Source: JAWXBM01 sp964470455
GTDB lineage: Bacteria; Pseudomonadota; Gammaproteobacteria; Xanthomonadales; SZUA-36
Reading direction: 5' to 3'
DNA: 64,000 nt
Assembly: GCA_964470455.1 (NCBI GenBank)
Contig: CAYYCX010000002.1
Span: 1 to 64,000, forward strand
Made by a program: the position numbers and the translations under genes. Numbering within the stretch: the stretch's first letter is position 1; the number at the start of each line of letters is the position of its first letter. Shown here piece by piece: positions 41,227 through 50,472 of the stretch. The notes under the pieces are model-generated. The model was not told the origin of the DNA and did no database searches. It was given only the letters and a program-made list of their open reading frames with translations.

Positions 41227-43599
41227 TTATTCCCGGGTTTTGAGAACGTCAAGCAGCCTGAGGCGGTCCACCCGGCGCCTGACGATCATTATGGAAACCG
41301 CCGTGGCAATCAATGCAACGGAACAGGCGCTGCCATAGGTTGAGCGTTCCACCACCAGCGGAATGCGGAACAATTCCGTATTGAACAGGTTGGCCATGAC
41401 CAGGCTCAGCAGGTAACCGAGCGCGCATCCCAACGGCAGTGCCAGGATGATCAGCAGCAGCACTTCGCCCAGCAGGATGTAGGAGGTCTCGCCGCGGGAA
41501 AAACCCAGCACGCGCAGTGTGGCCAGGTCACGCCCGCGTTCCGACAGTGCAATGCGGGCGGCGTTATAGGCCACGCCGAAACCCAGGCCGCCGGCGAACA
41601 GGGAAAACAGGGTGATGAATACCATCATGTTTTCCGCCACCACCTTTTCAAACGAACTGATGGCCGTGCGCCGCAGCATCACGGCGGAAACCGCGGGCAA
41701 TACCTTGAGCTGGCGGTAGAGTTCGTCCACTTGCCCGGAATCGGTCAGCAGGTTGAGGAAGCCCACCCGCGGACGTTCCTGCAGCAGGCGATTGAGCGCA
41801 TCGATGTGCATGTAAGCCGGCACGCCGATGTAGGTATCCACCGTACCGGCAATCGTCAGCAGGGCTTCAGGACGCCTGCCCTCACGAATGCTCACCCATA
41901 TCCGGTCTCCGGTGGAGACTTCCAGCTTGTCGGCCAGTGCCTGTGCCAGGACCAACCCTTCTTCGGGTACGGGCAGGCGCTGGTTGCGCTTCTCATCATA
42001 GATTGGCTGCAACAACGCATCGGTGCCTATACCGACGATGGAACCGCGATGCTGCAGCGGGCCGGCCGCGAAGTTGGCGCCGACAATGCGCACCGGCTCA
42101 ACCGCCAGCACGCCCGGCAGGTGCGCGAACTCATGCACGACATCCGACGCCTGCGGCTCTGCCAGGCCCACCATGACATCCTGCCGCTGGGCTTCAAAGA
42201 AATAGGTCTGGGCCATGTAGTCCAGCGCGTCATCCCACTGCAGGGCCAGCACCAGCAGGGCCACCGAGCAGGCCACGCCGCCCACCGTGAACAGCGAGCG
42301 CAGCGGCCCCCTGGCGATGTTGCGCAGGATGATGCGTGTAGGCTGGTCCAGCCAGCGGCCAAAGCGGGTTTCGGCCAGCCAACTGCGCTGGAACGCGGGC
42401 GGGCTGGGCGGAATCATGGCCTGGGCGGGCGGCAGGCGGGCGGCCCGGAGCACGCTGCCCAGCGCTCCCAACAGGGCTGCAGCCAGCGACAACAGGCCGG
42501 CGATCAGGAATGCGTTGGTGCTGGGGCGATACAGCAACAGAGGAAAGCGGAATACGGCGGCATAAAGTTCCGTGTTCATGCGGCCGAACCAGGCGCCCAG
42601 CAGCATGCCCAGCGCGATACCCAGCGCCGCGATGGCCATCACCAGCTTGGCGTAATGCCAGGCTACTTCGAGGTTGCTGTAGCCGAATGCCTTCATCAAT
42701 CCAATCTGGCTGCGTTCGATGGTGATCAGCCTGGCCAGTACCATATTGGTGAGAAACGCCGAAACCACCAGGAAAATGGCGGGCAGGATGCGCGACATGT
42801 TGCCCAGCTGTTTGATCTCATTCATTACAAACCAGTTGGAAATCTGGTCGGCCCGGGCAACGGCGCCCACTCCGCCGTAGGGTTCCAGCAGGGTGTCAAC
42901 CTGCGGTATCAATTCGGCAGCCAGCGTGCCGTGGCTGAGCCGCAGGGCCAGGCTGTTGAACGAACCTTGCAGGTCGAAGGCGGCTGCCAGCGCCTCGCGG
43001 CCCATCCACATCACGCCAAACCGCAGGTCATCGGGCATCAGGGCGCCGGGACCCAGGCTGTAGATGAATTCCGGCGACAAGGCAATTCCCACCACTTCGA
43101 GTTCGCGGCGGTGGCCGTTCAGGATGGCTGTGATGTGGTCTCCGGGCCGGAACTGGTGCGCTTCAGCAAAGGGCTCGTTCAGCACCACCTCGTCCGGGCG
43201 GTTGGGGGCCACCAGCCGGCCGGAGCGCAGCACCAGGCGGTTCAGCAACGGCGGTTCCGATTCCGGAATGGAAACAAACTGGCCCAGTACCGGCTCCGGC
43301 ATGCCCTCGATATCGAGCGTGGCGAACTGCACCACGCGGCTTTGAACCGACAGCACGCCGTCCAGTTCGGCTATGCGCCCCGCCACGTGGTCCGGCGCCC
43401 GCTTGAGGCTGGCAAACACATCGGCGAAAGCATAACGGTCGTAGTAGGCATCGGCTGTTTCCAGCAATGCTTCCTTGGTGGACAAAGCCATTACCAGAAC
43501 GGCGACGCCGGAGGCCACCACCAGGGCAATGGCCAGCACCTGGCCGCGCAGATGCCACAGGTCGCGGAGGACTTTGCGATTGAGGGCGCGCATGTTCAC
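41227..43599 (-). CDS. FtsX-domain ABC permease with two repeats
   Basis: A 790-residue permease with two FtsX halves. Helix 1 is near residues 17-40, a periplasmic domain follows, three helices lie at about 270-390, then another helix and periplasmic domain (about 430-650), and three helices end the chain. The conserved FtsX loops ERSQIGLMKAFGYSNLEVAW and GRDLATLRVLGFSRGETSYI are present. Single-chain two-domain forms suggest export of a lipid, lipoprotein or peptide. It overlaps the ATPase gene by four bases. Confidence 0.9.
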   Translation of the reverse strand: MNMRALNRKVLRDLWHLRGQVLAIALVVASGVAVLVMALSTKEALLETADAYYDRYAFADVFASLKRAPDHVAGRIAELDGVLSVQSRVVQFATLDIEGMPEPVLGQFVSIPESEPPLLNRLVLRSGRLVAPNRPDEVVLNEPFAEAHQFRPGDHITAILNGHRRELEVVGIALSPEFIYSLGPGALMPDDLRFGVMWMGREALAAAFDLQGSFNSLALRLSHGTLAAELIPQVDTLLEPYGGVGAVARADQISNWFVMNEIKQLGNMSRILPAIFLVVSAFLTNMVLARLITIERSQIGLMKAFGYSNLEVAWHYAKLVMAIAALGIALGMLLGAWFGRMNTELYAAVFRFPLLLYRPSTNAFLIAGLLSLAAALLGALGSVLRAARLPPAQAMIPPSPPAFQRSWLAETRFGRWLDQPTRIILRNIARGPLRSLFTVGGVACSVALLVLALQWDDALDYMAQTYFFEAQRQDVMVGLAEPQASDVVHEFAHLPGVLAVEPVRIVGANFAAGPLQHRGSIVGIGTDALLQPIYDEKRNQRLPVPEEGLVLAQALADKLEVSTGDRIWVSIREGRRPEALLTIAGTVDTYIGVPAYMHIDALNRLLQERPRVGFLNLLTDSGQVDELYRQLKVLPAVSAVMLRRTAISSFEKVVAENMMVFITLFSLFAGGLGFGVAYNAARIALSERGRDLATLRVLGFSRGETSYILLGEVLLLIILALPLGCALGYLLSLVMANLFNTELFRIPLVVERSTYGSACSVALIATAVSIMIVRRRVDRLRLLDVLKTRE

Positions 43600-44327
43600 C
43601 AGGCCATGTTCGCCGGTGAGACCCGCGCCTGGTTGGTTTCAACCGACGCGATCTGACCGTCGGCCATGCGCAGGATGCGGTCCGCCATGCCGCCGATGAC
43701 GGTATTGTGCGTAATGACGGCGGTGGTGGTGCCCAGTTCGCGATTGACTTTCTCGATGGCCTGCAGCACCAGGATGCCGGTCTGGCTGTCCAGCGCTCCG
43801 GTGGGCTCATCGCACAGCAGGACGTCGGGTTGCTTGGCAATGGCGCGCGCGATGGCCACGCGCTGCTGCTCACCGCCCGAAAGCTGCGCCGGGAAGTGGT
43901 CCATGCGGTCCTTCAGGCCAACCAGTTCCAGCGCATCAGCAACCGGCATGGGCGCCCTGGCGATTTCAGTGACCAGTTCCACGTTTTCGCGGGCCGTGAG
44001 GCTGGGTATGAGGTTGTAGAACTGGAACACAAAGCCCACATGTTCCCGACGGTACAGCGTGAGTTCGGACTCGGTGGTGGCGGTCAGTTCATAGTCGCGA
44101 AAGCGGACGGTGCCGGAAGTGGGCGCGTCCAGCCCGCCGAGGATGTTGAGCAGGGTGGATTTGCCCGAGCCGGAAGCACCCAACAGCACCACCAGTTCAC
44201 CCTGGTACAGGTCCAGGTCAACTCCGCGCAGGGCATGCACTTCGACCGAGCCGGTGCGATACACCTTGGTCAGTTGTCGAGCGCTCAGGGATTTAATGGC
44301 TTCTGCCATGGCGGTATTGGAACACAT
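43596..44327 (-). CDS. ABC exporter ATPase (LolD/MacB-like)
   Basis: A 243-residue ATPase of the FtsE/LolD/MacB class. Walker A is GASGSGKST, the Q-loop region is FVFQFYNLIPSLTARENVEL, the signature is LSGGEQQRVAIARAI and Walker B is VLLCDEPTGALD. An internal ATG at 44309 is an alternative start. It forms an operon with the two-repeat permease and HlyD adaptor downstream. Confidence 0.92.
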   Translation of the reverse strand: MCSNTAMAEAIKSLSARQLTKVYRTGSVEVHALRGVDLDLYQGELVVLLGASGSGKSTLLNILGGLDAPTSGTVRFRDYELTATTESELTLYRREHVGFVFQFYNLIPSLTARENVELVTEIARAPMPVADALELVGLKDRMDHFPAQLSGGEQQRVAIARAIAKQPDVLLCDEPTGALDSQTGILVLQAIEKVNRELGTTTAVITHNTVIGGMADRILRMADGQIASVETNQARVSPANMAW

Positions 44328-44424
44328 TGGCGCAAGGGCGGCATCTGTGGGATTGACGCGTGGGCGCCAGGGTTTTCAGTGCCGATTGGGGTCGCCTGCT
44401 TTTGAAAATCCGGCGCTTCAGCGT

Positions 44425-45465
44425 CTATTCAAATCCATCCGCGAACAGGAAGGACAGGTCCACCGCCAGCACCGAGGACCAGCCGTTGCCCACGCTGGTT
44501 CCGGTCTGGTCGCCGCGGATGATTTTGGCGGGAGCGATGTTGCCATTGGTGGTACGCGGCCAGAACAGCAGGCCGGGCGCTGTGGCGGAATTTTCACGAT
44601 CGCTGGCCGCCACCAATTGCTGCGTCACGGGGTCATAGGTGATGGCAAAAGCCTGGTTGAGGCCGGTCTGGTTGCCGGTGATGCGGCGCAATGGGGCGAT
44701 ATCGCCGTTGCCGTTCGCCGCAAAGGTGCTCAGGATGCCGGCTGAGAAATCCCCCTGGGTATCGGTCATGACATACAGCTCATTGTTTTCCAGGTTGATG
44801 GCCAGGTCGGAAACGTAAGTACCCATCTGCGTACTGCTGCCGGCGATGACCCTGCTGGGTGCGACATCACCATTGGCGGTACGCGGAAACACCAGTACTT
44901 CCGCGCGGAAGTTCGATTCACCGGCAGGCTGGTAATCACCCACGTAGATTTCGTCCGTGGCCGGATTGTAGGCCAGTCCGGAAGGATTGTTGATGCCTGA
45001 AACCGGGTTGGGATAAACCCCGATCTGGCGAATCTGCGCAACGCTGCCATTGGCGTCCAGCGCATAGGTGGACACAAAATTCAGCAGCGTGATCACGATC
45101 AGTTCATTGTGTTGCGGAACCAGCACCAACTGCCGCGGCTGGCCCATGGACGGGCTGGTGATGGTACGCACCGGGGCCGCATCGCCGGACAGGGTGTTGT
45201 AAATCCGGATGGCCTGGCCGTTGAAGTCCGAGACGTAGAGTTCGCGGCTGGATTGCAGCCAGGCCATGTCCTGGGCGCCAAGCAGGCCGGAAGCAGCGCC
45301 ACCAAATGTCGCGGCTGGGGTTGCATTGCCCGTCTGGGCATCGGTGAAGCGAACCAGCGTATTGCTGGCAACGGCATTGCCCTGTTTGCCGGCAAGAATA
45401 TCCGCCTGGGCCACAGGCGCACACAGCAGCAGTCCGCACAGGACGCGCCCCAAAACACTCAACAT
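44425..45465 (-). CDS. Secreted beta-propeller-like protein with GFE tail
   Basis: A 346-residue exported protein whose ATG at 45465 has AGGAGA seven bases upstream; the longer frame to 45537 has no such site. The signal is LSVLGRVLCGLLLCAPVAQA. The body holds about six repeats of roughly 45-50 residues with NGDIAPLRRITGNQTGLNQA-like motifs and strand pairs such as ELYVSDFNGQAIRIYN. These look like NHL/SMP-30-type beta-propeller blades. The chain ends in FADGFE, a tail shared in outline with two other secreted proteins here. The ligand and function are unknown. Confidence 0.8.
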   Translation of the reverse strand: MLSVLGRVLCGLLLCAPVAQADILAGKQGNAVASNTLVRFTDAQTGNATPAATFGGAASGLLGAQDMAWLQSSRELYVSDFNGQAIRIYNTLSGDAAPVRTITSPSMGQPRQLVLVPQHNELIVITLLNFVSTYALDANGSVAQIRQIGVYPNPVSGINNPSGLAYNPATDEIYVGDYQPAGESNFRAEVLVFPRTANGDVAPSRVIAGSSTQMGTYVSDLAINLENNELYVMTDTQGDFSAGILSTFAANGNGDIAPLRRITGNQTGLNQAFAITYDPVTQQLVAASDRENSATAPGLLFWPRTTNGNIAPAKIIRGDQTGTSVGNGWSSVLAVDLSFLFADGFE

Positions 45466-45587
45466 TGCAAGTCTCCTGGCACGACCGTCGAACACCCGGT
45501 GCGGGCTTTGTCTGGTAGAGAAACTGAAGTGGGGCAAGAATATCCGGGCGCCGGATTTTCCGCAATCGGGCGACAGCAGGTCTTGGA

Positions 45588-47102
45588 TCAGGTGCCGCAG
45601 AACGTGGCCGGCACGACCTCTTCCGGTTTGGGGGGCGTGGCGTAGAGATCCTTGCCGGGCTGGTATTCAAAGGGCATTTTCAGCACGTCCACCAGTTCGT
45701 GGAAGGGGCCGAAATCGCCCTCATCAATCGCGGCTTTGATGGCCGCTTCCACGCGGTGGTTGCGCGGAATGTAAACCGGATTGGCCTTGAGCATCGCGGC
45801 CAGCAGCGATCCGGGCGATTCCTGGCCCACGCTCGCGGCTTCGCGCCAGCGCTCCAGCCAGGGCGTAAAGGCTTCCGGAAACTCAAACATTGAAGCAATG
45901 CCGGGCGATTCATCGCTGAGCGAATCCGGGTTGGCCAGTTCCGCCAGTCGCCGGAATGCCAGGGTGAAGTCGCTGTGGGTTTCCGCCATCAATTCAAAGA
46001 ATTCAGTGCCCAGCCGGGCCGATTCCGCCGCTGAATCCGGCAGCCCGAGCTTGCGGTTCAGTTCCGACTGGTGGGCGCGTTCGAATGCCGCCGGGAACCG
46101 GTCGAGCACGCTTTTCAGCTGCTCCACCGCCGCTTCCTTGTCGTCACCCAGGATCGGCAGCAAGGCCTGGGCCAGGCAGGCCAGGTTCCAGTGCGCAATG
46201 GGCGGCTGGTTGCGGTAGGCGTAGCGGCCGTACTCGTCAATCGAGCTGTACTTGGTGGCAGGGTCGAAATCATCCATGAAAGCGCAAGGGCCGTAGTCGA
46301 TGGTCTCCCCGGACAGCAGCATGTTGTCGGTGTTCATCACGCCATGGATGAAACCGATACCCTGCCATTGCGCCACCAGGCGGGCCTGGCGCTGCAGCAC
46401 CGAACGGAACATCGCCAGGTAGGGCTGCTCAGTCGCTGCGGCTTCGTGCTCCGCCGGGGCAGCCTGGGGATAATGCCGGGCAATCACATGATCGGCCAAT
46501 GCCCGCAAGGCTTCGAGATCATTGCGCGAGGCAAAGAACTCCACCGTGCCAATGCGGATATGGCTGCGTGCCACCCGCGCCAATACCGCGCCGGGCAGGG
46601 CGCGGCCGTCGCGGAACACCGGCATGCCGGTGGTAACGGCCATCAGGGTACGGGTGGTGGGGATGCCGAACGCGGCCATGGCCTCACCCACAATGTATTC
46701 GCGCAGGATGGGCCCCAGCGCGGCGCGGCCATCGCCGCCGCGTGAGAAAGGGGTGCGCCCGGAGCCCTTGAGCTGGATATCGAACCGCTCTCCGGCCGGG
46801 TTCAGCACTTCGCCAACCAGCACCGCCCGGCCATCGCCGAGTTGCGGGTTCCAGGCGCCAAACTGGTGGCCGGCATAGGCCATGGCGATCGGTTCGGCGC
46901 CTTCCGGCAGCGCGTTGCCCGCCACCATCGCGATGCCTGCTTCAGAGGCCAGCCAGCCGGGGTCGATACCCAGTTCGGCAGCCAGCCGGCGGTTGACGCG
47001 AATCAGTTCCGGCTGGTCAGAAGGCGCAGGTGGTACCCGGGCGAACATGCGCTCGGGCAGCCGGGCATAACTGTTATCGAATCGGGGCGCTCTGGTTTCC
47101 AT
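45588..47102 (-). CDS. selO: SelO (YdiU) protein AMPylase
   Basis: A 504-residue pseudokinase-fold enzyme from the ATG at 47102. Family motifs include YAGHQFGAWNPQLGDGRAVL, IQLKGSGRTPFSRGGDGRAA, GIPTTRTLMAVTTG and HGVMNTDNMLLSGETIDYGP with the metal-binding DYGP. SelO transfers AMP to protein hydroxyls and is tied to redox stress. The chain ends in TFCGT; the Cys is where eukaryotic SelO has selenocysteine. Its start overlaps the end of the DUF2798 gene by 29 bases, so it may be part of the MerR-controlled transcript. Confidence 0.95.
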   Translation of the reverse strand: METRAPRFDNSYARLPERMFARVPPAPSDQPELIRVNRRLAAELGIDPGWLASEAGIAMVAGNALPEGAEPIAMAYAGHQFGAWNPQLGDGRAVLVGEVLNPAGERFDIQLKGSGRTPFSRGGDGRAALGPILREYIVGEAMAAFGIPTTRTLMAVTTGMPVFRDGRALPGAVLARVARSHIRIGTVEFFASRNDLEALRALADHVIARHYPQAAPAEHEAAATEQPYLAMFRSVLQRQARLVAQWQGIGFIHGVMNTDNMLLSGETIDYGPCAFMDDFDPATKYSSIDEYGRYAYRNQPPIAHWNLACLAQALLPILGDDKEAAVEQLKSVLDRFPAAFERAHQSELNRKLGLPDSAAESARLGTEFFELMAETHSDFTLAFRRLAELANPDSLSDESPGIASMFEFPEAFTPWLERWREAASVGQESPGSLLAAMLKANPVYIPRNHRVEAAIKAAIDEGDFGPFHELVDVLKMPFEYQPGKDLYATPPKPEEVVPATFCGT

Positions 47103-47334
47103 GGCTAACAGGGACGGTAACACGGGCGACGATTTGCCGCACCAGCGGAGCAACCAACGCCACGGTTGGAAATGCCACCGGCCACGTGGTCAGGCAGCTT
47201 CTCAGCCACTGGGCAGCAAAGCCGGCATGAATGCCCCGGGAGACCAACAGCACGAAGGCCGAGACGATGCAGACCATGATGGCTGACAACAGGGCGCTGA
47301 ACAGCAGCGGTGAATAACGGGCGGGAATACGCAT
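47074..47334 (-). CDS. DUF2798-type small membrane protein
   Basis: An 86-residue protein with two hydrophobic helices (LLFSALLSAIMVCIVSAFVL and TTWPVAFPTVALVAPLVRQI). The pattern matches the two-helix DUF2798 family, whose function is unknown. AAGGAG lies seven bases before the ATG. It lies between the DUF2938 gene and selO on the MerR-controlled strand. Confidence 0.82.
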   Translation of the reverse strand: MRIPARYSPLLFSALLSAIMVCIVSAFVLLVSRGIHAGFAAQWLRSCLTTWPVAFPTVALVAPLVRQIVARVTVPVSHGNQSAPIR

Positions 47335-47378
47335 TTTGAAGCTCCTTGAAATAATGCAAACAGAAGGTTGATTTGAAC

Positions 47379-47885
47379 TCAGCCTGGGAACACCAGGGGC
47401 CGGACCGCCAGAGCGCTGACATACAGGCCAACACCGAACACGGTATGGGATAGCAGGCTGTGCAGCCGCGCCATGGACGGATTCGGGGTACGGGATGCGG
47501 CGATGCCTGCGCCCATGCCGGGTTGCATGATGAAAAACGGCGCGGCTACCGTGGCGATGCCCACCAGCAGCGCCGGTCCGGGTGTGGGTTGGTGCAACCA
47601 GCCGGCGCCGGACAACAGCACCAGCAAAAGCGCATAGGCCATGCCGATCGCGTAATGGACCAGCCAGCCCAGTACCCGCTCACCCGGCACCGGCGTGGAC
47701 GCGGCGATCGAATCCACCACCCATCGCCCACGCGGCAAACCCGCGATCCAGCGTCCCACGTGCCCGTAGTTGGGCAGGGCGACACCCAGCCAGAGCTTGC
47801 GCAGCACCGACCAGGCATCGAGAACCACTGTGGCGCCGATGCCGGTAAGCAACATCGCGAATGTGTCTGCAAATTGCGGGTTCAT
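47379..47885 (-). CDS. DUF2938 membrane protein
   Basis: A 168-residue protein with four hydrophobic segments. The DUF2938 pattern is visible in ATVVLDAWSVLRKLWLGVAL, LGWLVHYAIGMAYALLLVLL and PFFIMQPGMGAGIAASRTPN. The ATG at 47885 is preferred to the GTG at 47888 because GGGAG is then six bases away. It is the first gene leftward of the MerR-type promoter and thus the likely main target of the divergent regulator. Confidence 0.85.
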   Translation of the reverse strand: MNPQFADTFAMLLTGIGATVVLDAWSVLRKLWLGVALPNYGHVGRWIAGLPRGRWVVDSIAASTPVPGERVLGWLVHYAIGMAYALLLVLLSGAGWLHQPTPGPALLVGIATVAAPFFIMQPGMGAGIAASRTPNPSMARLHSLLSHTVFGVGLYVSALAVRPLVFPG

Positions 47886-47923
47886 CACACTCTCCCGGAT
47901 TGTTCCAATGAATGAGTGGTGCT

Positions 47924-47954
47924 AGCCTACAACTTCAAGTCAACTTGAGGTCAA
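47924..47954 (-). promoter_or_regulatory. MerR-type promoter with dyad in a 19-base spacer
   Basis: On the minus strand TTGACC (47949-47954) and TAGGCT (47924-47929) are separated by 19 bases, the overlong spacer that MerR activators distort. A dyad ACTTCAAGT-CA-ACTTGAGGT (47932-47951) fills the spacer. The divergent merR-like gene begins at 47960. Activation would drive the DUF2938, DUF2798 and perhaps selO genes. Confidence 0.78.
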
Positions 47955-47959
47955 GCCCC

Positions 47960-48358
47960 ATGCTGGATATTTCTGAAGTCGCCCGCCAGTCCGGGTTGCC
48001 AGCATCGACGCTGCGCTATTACGAGGAACTCGGGCTGGTCCGCTCGGTGGGCCGCAAGGGCCTGAAGCGGTTGTTTGAAAACCAGGTGCTGGAACGGCTG
48101 GCGCTGATTGCGTTGGGGCGGGCGGCCGGTTTTTCGCTGGACGAAATCAAGCGCATGATCGGCCAGGATGGCCAACCCGCGATCGACCGTGATTTGCTCA
48201 AGCGCAAGGCCGCGCAGCTCGATGAGTCGATCCGCCAGCTGACCCGCATGCGCGATGGCCTGCAGCACGCCGCGGTGTGTTCCGCGCCCAGTCACATGGA
48301 CTGCCCCACCTTCAGGCGCCTGCTGGGCCTGGCCTCGGGCAGGAAACAAAAAATGTAA
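47960..48358 (+). CDS. MerR-family transcription regulator
   Basis: A 132-residue regulator with a winged helix at residues 1-70, ISEVARQSGLPASTLRYYEE then LGLVRSVGRKG. A dimer helix near 80-110 follows, and a short C-terminal segment contains CSAPSHMDCPTFRRLLGLAS. Cys residues about eight apart in that segment could bind a metal or sense redox state, but the metal type is not clear. The ATG at 47960 is chosen over an upstream one because the longer frame runs through the promoter dyad. Confidence 0.88.
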   Translation: MLDISEVARQSGLPASTLRYYEELGLVRSVGRKGLKRLFENQVLERLALIALGRAAGFSLDEIKRMIGQDGQPAIDRDLLKRKAAQLDESIRQLTRMRDGLQHAAVCSAPSHMDCPTFRRLLGLASGRKQKM

Positions 48359-48413
48359 CCCTTTTGCTTTTCCGGTCGTCTATTCCTGCATTACACGTTT
48401 GTGGGAAGGGTTT

Positions 48414-49688
48414 GTGGCCATACGGGATACATCGGCGCAGGACGTTCGTGTTGAGGCGCGGCGCGGCCTGCCCTGGCTGAAATTCGCGCTGCCGGCGGCC
48501 GTAGTTGGCGTGATTGCCGTTATGGCATTTTCGGTGTTTTCCACCTGGCTCAGCGCCGAAGCCAGCGTTTCCGCCGATCGCATCCGCCTGGCGCAGGTGC
48601 AGCGCGGCGACCTGGTGCGCGATCTCAACGTGCAGGGCCGGGTGGTGGCGGCCGTCAGTCCCACGCTGTACAGCCCGGCCACCGGCACCGTCAGCCTGGA
48701 AGTGAAACCCGGCGACACGGTGAAGCAAGGCCAGGTGCTGGCCACCATCGACAGCCCGGAAGTGCGCGCCACCTACTTGCAGGAACTCTCTACCCTGGAC
48801 AGCCTGGCGGCGGAACTCGAGCGTGAGAAAATCCAGGCGCGCAAGGAAGTGGTCAAAGGCCAGCAGCTGATCGACCTCGCGCAGGTGCAGCTGACGGCCG
48901 CCGAGCGCGAGATGCGCCGCGCCGAAACCTCCATCCAGACCAATGCCATTTCCCGCATCGATTACGAACGTGCCCGTGACGAACTGGCGCGCGCCCAGGT
49001 TCAGCACCAGCACGCGGTCGCTGATGCCCAGCTGCAATCCGAAAGCCTGCAGTTTGAAACCCAGACCCGCCAGCTGGCGGTGGACCGCCAGAAGCTGGTG
49101 GTGGAGGAATTCAACCGCCAGGTGGAGCAGTTGTCGGTGCGTTCGCCGGTCGACGGCATCGTCGGCAATGTGGCGGTGACTCAGAAAGCGCTGGTGGAGC
49201 AGAACGCCCCGCTGGTCACCGTCGTGGACCTCAGCGCCTTTGAAGTGGAAGTGATGGTGCCGGAATCCTATGCGGATGATCTCGGCATAGGCCTGGGTGG
49301 AACGATCAAATACAACAACCAGGACTGGCGCGGCGAACTGGTTTCCATGTCGCCGGAAGTGATCAACAACGAAGTGGCCGGGCGTATCCGTTTCAGCGCC
49401 GGCTCGCCTCCCGGGCTGCGGCAGAACCAGCGCGTGACGGTGCAGATCCTCATCGATGAACTGCACGATGTGCTGAAGCTGCAGCGTGGTTCATTCGCCG
49501 AAACCGGCGGCGGGCGCGTGGCCTTTGTGCTGGGCAGCGATGGCCTGGCCGTGAAGCGGGAAATTTCGCTGGGCGCCCGCAGCTCGGCGGAGGTGGAAGT
49601 GCTGGCAGGCCTGCAGGAAGGCGACCGGGTGATCATTTCCAGTATTTCCGAATTCGAACAATTCGACACGGTGCAGGTAGTCAACTGA
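48414..49688 (+). CDS. HlyD/MacA-type adaptor of the second ABC exporter
   Basis: A 424-residue membrane-fusion protein from a GTG start at 48414 with AAGGG just upstream. The N-terminal helix is FALPAAVVGVIAVMAFSVF. The lipoyl halves are VSLEVKPGDTVKQGQVLATI and VRSPVDGIVGNVAVTQKALV, separated by a long coiled coil (about residues 125-235), followed by beta-barrel and membrane-proximal domains. It begins an operon of adaptor, ATPase and two permeases closed by a terminator at 53153-53183. Confidence 0.9.
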   Translation: MAIRDTSAQDVRVEARRGLPWLKFALPAAVVGVIAVMAFSVFSTWLSAEASVSADRIRLAQVQRGDLVRDLNVQGRVVAAVSPTLYSPATGTVSLEVKPGDTVKQGQVLATIDSPEVRATYLQELSTLDSLAAELEREKIQARKEVVKGQQLIDLAQVQLTAAEREMRRAETSIQTNAISRIDYERARDELARAQVQHQHAVADAQLQSESLQFETQTRQLAVDRQKLVVEEFNRQVEQLSVRSPVDGIVGNVAVTQKALVEQNAPLVTVVDLSAFEVEVMVPESYADDLGIGLGGTIKYNNQDWRGELVSMSPEVINNEVAGRIRFSAGSPPGLRQNQRVTVQILIDELHDVLKLQRGSFAETGGGRVAFVLGSDGLAVKREISLGARSSAEVEVLAGLQEGDRVIISSISEFEQFDTVQVVN

Positions 49689-49740
49689 ACCGTGTCGCGA
49701 ACCAGTTTCCAATTACGGGCAATAACAACAGGAGAGTCCC

Positions 49741-50472
49741 ATGCTCAGAATGCGCGATATCAGCAAGGTGTACCGCACCGAACTCGTGGAAACCCATGCC
49801 CTGCGTGAGCTGAACCTGCACGTGGATGAGGGCGAATTCGTCGCCGTCACCGGCCCTTCCGGTTCCGGCAAGACCACGTTCCTGAACATCGCCGGCCTGC
49901 TGGAAGCCCCCACCAGCGGTGAATACGAGCTGGACAACCAGGACATTGGCCGGCTGGGCGACAACCAGCGTTCGCGCATCCGCAATGAAAAAATCGGTTT
50001 CATCTTCCAGGGTTTCAACCTGATTCCCGACCTGAACCTGGCCGACAACGTGGACGTGCCCCTGCGCTATCGTGGCTGGGATGCGGCCAAGCGGCGCAAG
50101 GCCGTGGGCGAGATGCTGGACCTGGTGGGCCTGGGTTCGCGCCAGTCCTACCTGCCATCACAGCTTTCGGGCGGCCAGCAACAGCGCGTGGCGATTGCTC
50201 GGGCACTGGCTGGCAAGCCGCGCTTCCTGCTGGCCGACGAACCCACCGGTAACCTCGATTCGGAAATGGCGCGACAGGTGCTGGAGTTGCTGGAAACCAT
50301 CAACAGCCATGGCACCACCATCATCATGGTGACGCACGACCCGGCGCTGGCGGCGCGCGCCCATCGCAACATTCACATTCTCGATGGACGCGCCAGCGAT
50401 GCCACCGCTTCGATACCGGCCCCCAACCTCCACCTGGCGGCCTCCAATGAAAGGGGAGCCGCACGTGTTTAA
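49741..50472 (+). CDS. ABC exporter ATPase (MacB/LolD-like)
   Basis: A 243-residue ATPase with Walker A GPSGSGKTT, signature LSGGQQQRVAIARAL and Walker B FLLADEPTGNLD. The FIFQGFNLIPDLNLADNVDV Q-loop is typical of MacB/LolD proteins. An AGGAGAG ribosome site lies just before the ATG. The last residues overlap the start of the first permease gene by eight bases. Confidence 0.93.
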   Translation: MLRMRDISKVYRTELVETHALRELNLHVDEGEFVAVTGPSGSGKTTFLNIAGLLEAPTSGEYELDNQDIGRLGDNQRSRIRNEKIGFIFQGFNLIPDLNLADNVDVPLRYRGWDAAKRRKAVGEMLDLVGLGSRQSYLPSQLSGGQQQRVAIARALAGKPRFLLADEPTGNLDSEMARQVLELLETINSHGTTIIMVTHDPALAARAHRNIHILDGRASDATASIPAPNLHLAASNERGAARV

